Below the pieces are notes generated by a model. That model was not told the DNA's origin and did not search any database. It saw nothing but the letters and a program-made list of their open reading frames with translations. Position numbers and translations under genes: made by a program. Of a stretch of DNA of 64,000 nt, positions 58,100-64,000 are shown piece by piece (within the stretch, counting starts at the first letter, position 1; each line of letters begins with the position of its first letter). This stretch comes from Humidesulfovibrio sp. (GTDB lineage Bacteria; Desulfobacterota; Desulfovibrionia; Desulfovibrionales; Desulfovibrionaceae): assembly GCA_031292175.1 (NCBI GenBank), contig JARLHQ010000017.1, positions 62,001 through 126,000 of the forward strand, given 5' to 3'.

Positions 58100-59405
58100 G
58101 GGACTTGCCCGGGCCATTGACGACCTGAGCCTCTGTCAAACCTTTGGCAAGGTCACCCGGGTCGTGGGCCTCATCGCCGAGGGCCAGGGCATCCGCCCGC
58201 CCCTGGGCTCCGTGTGCCACCTGCTGCCCGTGGACCGCGACTCCACGCCCATCCCGGCCGAGGTGGTCGGCTTCAAGGAAGGCTCCTGCCTGTTCATGCC
58301 CTATGGCGACATGCGCGGCATCCGGCCCGGCAGCCTCATCAAGAACTCCTCCTCGCCACCGAATTTTCCCGTCGGACCGGGCCTTTTGGGCCGCACGCTG
58401 GACTCCTTCGGCCAGCCCATCGACGGCAAGGGCATGATCGCGCCCGAATCCCATGTCCCGCTCTACCGCACCCCGCCGAACCCCATGGAGCGCCCGCGCA
58501 TCGACCAGCCGCTGGATGTCGGCGTGCGCGCCATCAACGGCCTGCTCACCCTGGCCAAGGGCCAGCGCGTGGGCATCATGGCCGGCTCCGGCGTGGGCAA
58601 GAGCACGCTCATGGGCATGATCGCGCGCTACACCAAGGCCGACATCAACGTCATCGGCCTGGTGGGCGAGCGCGGCCGCGAGGTGGTGGAATTCATTGAA
58701 CGCGACCTGGGGCCGGAGGGCATGGCCCGCAGCGTGGTCATCGTGGAGACCAGCGACAAGAGCCCGCTCATGCGCATGCGCGCGGCCTTCGCCGCCACGG
58801 CCGTGGCCGAGTACTACCGCGACCAGGGCCTCGACGTGCTGCTCATGATGGACTCCGTGACGCGCTTCGCCATGGCCGGGCGCGAGGTGGGCCTCGCCGC
58901 GGGCGAGCCGCCCACGCGCGGCGGCTACACGCCGAGCGTCTTCGCGCTGCTGCCGCAGCTCCTGGAGCGCGCGGGCAAAAGCGCAACGGGCTCCATCACC
59001 GGCATCTACACGGTCCTGGTGGACGGCGACGACTTCACCGAGCCCATCGCCGACGCGGTGCGCTCCATCCTGGACGGGCACATCGTGCTCACGCGCGAGC
59101 TGGCGGACCAGGCGCATTTCCCGGCCATCGACGTGCTGAAGAGCATCAGCCGTCTGCGCAGCGAGGTCGTCGCGCGACCGGACATCGAAGCCGGGCGCAC
59201 GGTGCTGCGGCTCATGAGCACGTACAAGCGCGTGGAGGACATGGTGAACATCGGCGCGTACCAGAAGGGCGCCAGCGCCGACGTGGACCGCGCCATCGCC
59301 ATGGTCGGGCCCATCAACGCCTTCCTGCAGCAGTACGTGGGCGACAACGAATCCCTGGAGACCTGCTTCGCCAAGCTCGGCGAGCTGGCCAAGGCGGGAA
59401 GCTAG
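58083..59405 (+). CDS. fliI: Flagellum-specific ATPase FliI
   Basis: 440 residues, GTG start within fliH. F1-beta-like ATPase that drives type III flagellar export. Walker A is GIMAGSGVGKSTLMG (about 168-182), Walker B is DVLLMMDSVTRFAMA, with GERGREVVEFIE and the export-ATPase DDFTEPIADAVRSILDGHIVL. Last gene of the operon. fliJ, the usual next gene, is not found; the following gene is on the opposite strand. Confidence 0.97.
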   Translation: MAIGPEGLARAIDDLSLCQTFGKVTRVVGLIAEGQGIRPPLGSVCHLLPVDRDSTPIPAEVVGFKEGSCLFMPYGDMRGIRPGSLIKNSSSPPNFPVGPGLLGRTLDSFGQPIDGKGMIAPESHVPLYRTPPNPMERPRIDQPLDVGVRAINGLLTLAKGQRVGIMAGSGVGKSTLMGMIARYTKADINVIGLVGERGREVVEFIERDLGPEGMARSVVIVETSDKSPLMRMRAAFAATAVAEYYRDQGLDVLLMMDSVTRFAMAGREVGLAAGEPPTRGGYTPSVFALLPQLLERAGKSATGSITGIYTVLVDGDDFTEPIADAVRSILDGHIVLTRELADQAHFPAIDVLKSISRLRSEVVARPDIEAGRTVLRLMSTYKRVEDMVNIGAYQKGASADVDRAIAMVGPINAFLQQYVGDNESLETCFAKLGELAKAGS

Positions 59406-59452
59406 AGCCCGCCTGTCCACAAGGCGCGCTTACGGCGCGCGGGCAAAAGCCC

Positions 59453-60733
59453 CTACGCCCCCTCAGCCTCGTCTTCGGCCTCGTCTTTCGTTTCGCCCAA
59501 CACCCCGCCCAGCGTCTGGGCCCCGCGCGCCATCTCCGGCACGGCGATGACCACCCGGTTGCGGCCGGACTGCTTGGACTCGTAAAGGGCCGCGTCCGCG
59601 CTCTTGAGCAGCTCCGCCAGGGTGGCGCTGCGCGAGCCGGCCACCCCGAAACTCGCCGTCACCCGCGCCCCGTTCATGGAGGGGAACCGCGCGCCCTCGA
59701 TGGACGCGCGCATGCGCTGGGCCAGGAGCCCGGCCTCGCGCACGCCCGTCTGCGGCGCGATGACCACGAACTCCTCCCCGCCGAACCGCGCGAACACGTC
59801 CTCCCGGCGCAGGGAGCTCACGCACAGCGCCGCCACGGAGCGCAGAAGCTCGTCGCCCGCCGCGTGGCCCAGGTTGTCGTTCACCTGCTTGAACCAGTCC
59901 AGGTCGAGCATGATCACCGCGGCGGGCATTCCCAGCGCATAGGACCGCCGCAGGGCCTCCATGCCGAGCAGCTCCATGCCGCGCCGGTTGAGGATGCCCG
60001 TCAGGGCGTCGGTCTGGGCCATGCGCTCCACCTGCGACGTCGCCACCTGCAGGTCGTTCTCCAGCATGGCCGAGTTCATGGCGAACACCACGTACAGCTC
60101 CAGCACGGTTTGCAGGATGCGGAAGAAGATCGCGTAGGTCCCGATGAGATCCTGTTGCAGCAGGGTCTCGAAGCGGTACTCGGGCAGGCCGAGGACGCTG
60201 ACAAAACGCAGGACGTGGAAGGAGGCGGTGATGAGGTAGCTGAAGCACAAAAAGCGCATGCCGGGCAGCCGCCTGCGGCTTGCCCAAGGCAGCTCCAGGC
60301 CGATGCGCAGGGCCAAAAGCGCCGCGGCCACGGAAAAAACCAGCACCCGGCGTGACATGCTCGGGTCGAACAGCACGTCGGCCAGCTGGAGCAGGCAGAT
60401 GAACGCGACAAAGGCGATGTTCTGCCGGTTGCGCCTGCGCAGGTGCGGCACGCGGCAGTACTCGCCCACGCCCAGATACACCAGGACCGGGTGCCCCAGC
60501 ACGGTGGCGTTGGCCAAAAACACCAACGGCAGCAGCTCGCCCGCCCAGACCCGCAGCATGAACACGCCCATGCCGAAGAACACCAGCAGCTCCGCTGCCA
60601 GCAGGGTGCGGAAGCCGGGATACACCCGCCGGTGCAGGGCGTAATGGCCCATGACGAGCACCCGCACCAGGGTGACGCCGATGAGCGCGGGCACCACGGT
60701 GCCGAGATGGAGCGTCGCCGTCGCCAGAATCAC
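59453..60733 (-). CDS. Membrane-bound diguanylate cyclase (GGDEF family)
   Basis: 426 residues, GTG start. The N-terminal ~215 residues hold about six to seven hydrophobic helices with no known sensor motif, forming an integral membrane sensor. A short coiled linker leads to a GGDEF domain: MAQTDALTGILNRRGMELL, MLDLDWFKQVNDNLGHAAGDELL and active-site RFGGEEFVVIAPQT, so catalysis of c-di-GMP from two GTP is expected. No RxxD inhibitory site is obvious before GGEEF. The Asp/Glu-rich tail (ETKDEAEDEAEGA) is short. Convergent with fliI, fitting a motility/surface switch. Confidence 0.9.
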   Translation of the reverse strand: MILATATLHLGTVVPALIGVTLVRVLVMGHYALHRRVYPGFRTLLAAELLVFFGMGVFMLRVWAGELLPLVFLANATVLGHPVLVYLGVGEYCRVPHLRRRNRQNIAFVAFICLLQLADVLFDPSMSRRVLVFSVAAALLALRIGLELPWASRRRLPGMRFLCFSYLITASFHVLRFVSVLGLPEYRFETLLQQDLIGTYAIFFRILQTVLELYVVFAMNSAMLENDLQVATSQVERMAQTDALTGILNRRGMELLGMEALRRSYALGMPAAVIMLDLDWFKQVNDNLGHAAGDELLRSVAALCVSSLRREDVFARFGGEEFVVIAPQTGVREAGLLAQRMRASIEGARFPSMNGARVTASFGVAGSRSATLAELLKSADAALYESKQSGRNRVVIAVPEMARGAQTLGGVLGETKDEAEDEAEGA

Positions 60734-60781
60734 TAGCCCCCGCCTATGCCGCGCGCCGCCGCAGGACGGCGCCTTTGCGCC

Positions 60782-61573
60782 CTACCCGTTCAGATTTCTG
60801 TTGCGGTGGTCCAGGTGCAGGATGTCGTTCTCGTGGATGCGCAGCACGAAGTCCGCGTGGATCTTGAGACGCGAGGAGAAGGCCCGGCCGCGCGTGTCCG
60901 TGGCCGAACCGCCCACGAACTCCACCGCGCCGATGTGCTTGCCGCGCTCCTTCAAGTGGCGGATGGACGGGATGGCGTCGGCGTCGCCGGAGACGACGAC
61001 GGCCACGTCGTAGTTGTCTTGCAGGGCCACCATGTCCACGGCCAGCGCGGTGTCCAGGCCCTTTTCCTCCACCCAGCGGTGCAGAAAGTTCACCTTCCAG
61101 TGCCCGGCCTCGCGGATGTCGATCAGGTCCGAGGACGAACGCACCCCGGCGTAGAACCGGCGCATGCCGTCGAGGGCGCGCATCTTCTGCCCGTACCAGT
61201 CGCGGAAATCCGAGGCGCAGGCCTGCCAGGCGGCCTCCTCCAGCTCATCCTCGGGCATGTTCGGATTGTTGGCCGAAACGCGCGTCATCCACAGGGCGCG
61301 GATCTCCGCGTCGCGCACGAAAGCCCCGCGCAGGGCCGAGCGCGACTGGGGGGACGAGAGGTCCCACTCGTCCACGCTGCCCACGGCGTACCAGTACACG
61401 CGCTGGAGAATGGCGGACTCGTGGCTGGTCTGCAGGGTCGCCTCCTGCCAGACACGGACAGCTTCGCGATAGATGTGGCCGTACAACAGGCCGTAATTTC
61501 CGATTTCAAGATTCATTGTCCGAAGCGAACCATACAGATTTGAGCCGTCAACAAAGAATGCAAAGCGTCGCAT
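60782..61573 (-). CDS. NYN-domain (LabA/DUF88-like) putative ribonuclease
   Basis: 263 residues. PIN-like NYN domain: MRRFAFFVDGSNLYGSLRTM with the first catalytic Asp, KVNFLHRWVEEKGLDTALAVDMV with central acidic residues, and VAVVVSGDADAIPSIRHLKERGKHIGAVEF with the SGDxD motif. The middle has an insertion (about 60-150) not typical of the short LabA proteins. Family members bind or cut RNA; the target is unknown. ATG at 61573 has GGAG upstream. Lies between the GGDEF and AsmA genes on the same strand. Confidence 0.88.
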   Translation of the reverse strand: MRRFAFFVDGSNLYGSLRTMNLEIGNYGLLYGHIYREAVRVWQEATLQTSHESAILQRVYWYAVGSVDEWDLSSPQSRSALRGAFVRDAEIRALWMTRVSANNPNMPEDELEEAAWQACASDFRDWYGQKMRALDGMRRFYAGVRSSSDLIDIREAGHWKVNFLHRWVEEKGLDTALAVDMVALQDNYDVAVVVSGDADAIPSIRHLKERGKHIGAVEFVGGSATDTRGRAFSSRLKIHADFVLRIHENDILHLDHRNRNLNG

Positions 61574-61600
61574 GGGAGACTCCTGTAATATATTTCGATG

Positions 61601-63763
61601 CTAGAACAGCTTTTTGACTCCTTCGAGCAGCCCTCCGGACTTCTTCGCGGGCGTGCCGCCCTCGTGCGCGGACTTCCCGCCGCCCGTCAGAACATTCCCA
61701 ATGCCCTGCACCACGCCGCCCACTGCGTCAAGCGCGCCCTTGCCAAGCGCGCGCAGGTAGTCCGTGCCGAAGTTCAGGTTGTCATAGGGGCCGGTGATGC
61801 GCAGCGGCACCATCAGGCCGAGCAGCCCGGAGCTGCCGCCCTGGCCCTCGCTGCTGGGCACCACGCGCAGGCGCAGGGTGTAGTCCGTCTGCTTGGTCGC
61901 AATATCGATGGTGCCGTGGCCGTCGGCGCGCAAAAACGGCGCCTTGAAGTCCAGGTCGTTGATGCTCGCCACGCCGCTTACGATGGCCGCGGTGCCGTCG
62001 ATGCTGCCGAAGTGCGTGGACTTCTCCGTGCCGGCCTGGGCGTTTCCCAGGGCATCCTTGGCCTTCTTGGAGCTTTGCACCACGCTCAGCATGTTCACGC
62101 CGGGGAACACGCCGTCGCGCACGGCGAAGCGCACCCGGCCGCCCAGGCTGCGCTTCAGCGCGGGCATGGTGTTGCCCTGGCACACCAGGGGCGACACCGT
62201 GTCCAGGTTCATGACGCCCGCGTACTGGCTGGGCTTGCCGCTGAAGTCGCTGAACAGGGGCTGCTGCTGCACGCCGCTCAACTGGGCGATGAGCGTCACC
62301 GCCGGGCGGTCGCCCTGCACGTCCACGCGCAGGGAGCCCTTCAGGCCGCCGTCGTACAGCCGCGCCTCCACCGGGCCCACGTCCAGCACGCCGCCCTGGG
62401 CCGTCATGGGCACCTTGAGGTAGGCGAAGCGCAGCCCCTTGTACCGGACGCGCTCCGCCGTGATCTGGCCGTCGAGGCGCATGGCGCGCAGCTTCCGCAC
62501 CGGGAACACGTCGTCCTTGCGCGGGGCGTCCGGCCCAACATCGCCCGGGGCCGGAACAGGTTCCGGGGCGCTGTCCCCGGCCTTTTTCGCGGGCAGGAAG
62601 CGGTCCGCGTCCAGCCCGGAGACGCGCACGTTGAAATTATAGGCCTTCGTGTCCAGGCCCGTGGAGCGGAAGCGGCCCTCCACGCGGGCGTCGTCCAGGC
62701 TGGCGGCGAAATTCGGAATCTCCAGGTAGCCTCGACCGGTCTTGAACTCCACCGTGGCCGTGATGTGCTGGTAGGCCGAGGCGTCGGACGTGTCCGGGGC
62801 CTTGCCCGTGAGCGCGGCGGAAAGCTCCCGGCCGTTGAAGTCCGGGATGTTCAGCCAGCCCTTGATGTCCGGCACGTCCAGGATGTTGGTGGCCTGGAGC
62901 TGGCCCGTGCCCTTGGCCCCGTAGGCGGCGACGCTCAGCCCTTCGCCTGAGGCGGTCTGCTTTTGCGTGTCCAGCTTAAGTTCCGACAGGCCGAAGGCGA
63001 AGTCGCCCTTGCCGCCCGGCACGGACTTGCCCGCCGCCGCGACCTTGAGGTTCAGGTTGGAGAAGATGTGCCGGCCGTCGCCCACGTTGAGCGTGGCCGT
63101 TCCGGTGAGCCGGGTCTGCGCGCTCAGCTGCGGCTTGGCGCTCTGGAACAGGAAGGCGGCCTCAAAGTCGAAGGGCTGGCCGGGCCGGATGGCCTTCACG
63201 TCCACGCTCGCGCCGGAAATCGCGTAGCTGTCGCCCAAAACCCGGTCCTCGTAGGTGATCAAGGCGTCCTTCAACTGCACGCCGTCCAGGCTCAGGCCCT
63301 CCAGGCCCAGGGACGGGGCCGCGTCCGGCTGCTGGGTCGCGTTCTGCGCGCCCGTCGCGTTCTGTTCCGGGGACGAGGTGAAGTCCGCCCAGCTGTCGCG
63401 GCCTTCCTCATTCTTGACCAGATGCAGCTCCAGGCCCTCCAGGGCGATGCGCCCCACCTCCACCTTGCGGGACAAAAGCGGCAGGAGCTTAATGCTGACG
63501 CGCGCGGCCTGCACGCGCGAGAACGGCTTGTCGTCGAAGCCCGGCGGGTTGCTCAGGCGCACGCCGCCGGTCTCCACGCCCAGGCGGGGAAAGAAGGTCA
63601 GCTTCACGTCGCCCTCGAAGACCAGCTCGCGGCCGGTCTTCTCCTTCACGAAGCTCGTGATTTCGCTTTTGTATTTGTTGGGGTCCACCATGACCGCGAG
63701 CAGAATCGCGCCCAGGACGAAGACCGCGGCGATGGCGCCGCCGATGAGCACCAGGATGCGCAT
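61601..63763 (-). CDS. AsmA family protein
   Basis: 720 residues. N-terminal TM helix (ILVLIGGAIAAVFVLGAILLAVMV), then the AsmA signature DPNKYKSEITSFVKEKTGRELVFEGDVKLTFFPRLGVETGGVRLSNPPGF in consecutive blocks, and a long beta-rich periplasmic body. The C-terminal AsmA_2-like region contains LGGRVRFAVRDGVFPGVNMLSV and DLDFKAPFLRADGHGTIDIATKQTDYTLRLRV, followed by a glycine-rich tail. AsmA-like proteins bridge the envelope and move phospholipid to the outer membrane. It lies 26 bases from the downstream partial gene. Confidence 0.92.
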   Translation of the reverse strand: MRILVLIGGAIAAVFVLGAILLAVMVDPNKYKSEITSFVKEKTGRELVFEGDVKLTFFPRLGVETGGVRLSNPPGFDDKPFSRVQAARVSIKLLPLLSRKVEVGRIALEGLELHLVKNEEGRDSWADFTSSPEQNATGAQNATQQPDAAPSLGLEGLSLDGVQLKDALITYEDRVLGDSYAISGASVDVKAIRPGQPFDFEAAFLFQSAKPQLSAQTRLTGTATLNVGDGRHIFSNLNLKVAAAGKSVPGGKGDFAFGLSELKLDTQKQTASGEGLSVAAYGAKGTGQLQATNILDVPDIKGWLNIPDFNGRELSAALTGKAPDTSDASAYQHITATVEFKTGRGYLEIPNFAASLDDARVEGRFRSTGLDTKAYNFNVRVSGLDADRFLPAKKAGDSAPEPVPAPGDVGPDAPRKDDVFPVRKLRAMRLDGQITAERVRYKGLRFAYLKVPMTAQGGVLDVGPVEARLYDGGLKGSLRVDVQGDRPAVTLIAQLSGVQQQPLFSDFSGKPSQYAGVMNLDTVSPLVCQGNTMPALKRSLGGRVRFAVRDGVFPGVNMLSVVQSSKKAKDALGNAQAGTEKSTHFGSIDGTAAIVSGVASINDLDFKAPFLRADGHGTIDIATKQTDYTLRLRVVPSSEGQGGSSGLLGLMVPLRITGPYDNLNFGTDYLRALGKGALDAVGGVVQGIGNVLTGGGKSAHEGGTPAKKSGGLLEGVKKLF

Positions 63764-63789
63764 GCGCCCTCCTTGGGGTTGGCGCGGCC

Positions 63790-64000
63790 TTACGTCAGCA
63801 GGTCGCGGATGGCTGTAAGCTCGCGGGCCGCCTCACGCAGCGTGGCGGCGAGCGTTTCGGAAAGTTGGACGGCGCGGGCGGCGTCGGCCTGGGCCTCGGC
63901 CCGGGCGGACTCGGCGCGCGCCAGGGCGGGTTCAGCGGCGGACGGAGCGGACGGCGCGGACGGCGCGGCCAGAAGCGGCAAGGGGTCGGACGGCGCGGCG
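63790..64000 (-). CDS. C-terminal part of an unidentified protein
   Basis: The frame is open to the right edge of the window. The visible ~70 residues begin with an Ala/Pro/Ser-rich linker (AAPSAPSAPSAAEPALA) and continue as a predicted amphipathic helix (ESARAEAQADAARAVQLSE, LREAARELTAIRDLLT) to the TAA. Such endings are common in MerR-like or coiled-coil regulators of this lineage, but the identity needs the missing N-terminus. Same strand as the AsmA gene. Confidence 0.5.
   Translation of the reverse strand, partial: AAPSDPLPLLAAPSAPSAPSAAEPALARAESARAEAQADAARAVQLSETLAATLREAARELTAIRDLLT

Overview
The window is GC-rich, densely packed bacterial chromosome. The gene set points to a sulfate-reducing deltaproteobacterium of the Desulfovibrio group: a periplasmic CbiK-type cobaltochelatase with a cobalamin/iron ABC transporter and CobI under a cobalamin riboswitch, hemL beside a siroheme decarboxylase subunit, a DUF134 regulator with a NifX-like protein, a MoeA fused to a periplasmic-binding-like domain, a DsrE-family selenoprotein, and sigma-54 promoters including one before the flagellar operon. 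This assignment is inferred from gene content; no rRNA or other marker gene is present.

Layout. 1-4.2 kb: start of a D-2-hydroxyacid dehydrogenase, a 47-residue membrane protein, trmH, then a three-gene chemotaxis-like cassette (response regulator, HPt-STAS protein, CheA-like kinase whose own P1 lacks the phosphotransfer motif). 4.25-9 kb: cobalamin riboswitch with intrinsic terminator, cbiK, BtuC/FecCD permease, ATPase, binding protein, cobI. 9-16 kb: glycerate kinase, glycosyltransferase, DUF134 plus NifX-like pair, NifU-like scaffold, gltX, threonine aldolase, a ZraP-like periplasmic protein. 16-21 kb: hemL, siroheme decarboxylase subunit, gpsA, a sigma-54-preceded secreted protein and a DsrE-like protein interrupted in frame by UGA, read here as selenocysteine. 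21-26.5 kb: the rpmH-rnpA-yidD-yidC-jag-mnmE cluster on the minus strand. 26.5-32.7 kb: UPF0280, a PA2779/C39 peptidase/TPR operon, a Crp-like regulator, a lipoprotein, a glycosyltransferase and a TsaC/Sua5 protein. 32.7-33.2 kb: no protein gene, but a sigma-54 promoter directly followed by a short transcript-like segment ending in an intrinsic terminator, a candidate small RNA. 33.2-40 kb: Nudix, glycogen genes (glgA, CBM48 protein, malQ), groES-groEL. 40-47.2 kb: lepB with an extra membrane domain, ruvX-mltG, moeA fusion, argC, DUF1844, plsY.

47.2-50 kb is an accessory patch: an AT-rich TIGR04141/DUF6119 gene, a 128-bp duplicate of the 3' end of hflX, and a toxin-antitoxin pair lying between that duplicate and intact hflX. 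This is the arrangement left by insertion at the end of hflX. 50-53.2 kb: hflX, a cyclohydrolase-only PurH and a TPR protein. 53.3-59.4 kb: sigma-54 promoter and flgB-flgC-fliE-fliF-fliG-fliH-fliI (basal body, motor switch, export ATPase). 59.4-64 kb: a membrane GGDEF protein, an NYN-domain protein, an AsmA-family protein and the tail of an unidentified gene.

The strongest unusual signals are the DsrE-like selenoprotein with its SECIS-like hairpin, the sigma-54-driven small RNA candidate, the hflX-linked island, the divided CheA phosphorelay, the palindrome inside the DUF134 promoter, and two genes (rnpA, hflX) whose conserved N-termini have no ATG, GTG or TTG available.
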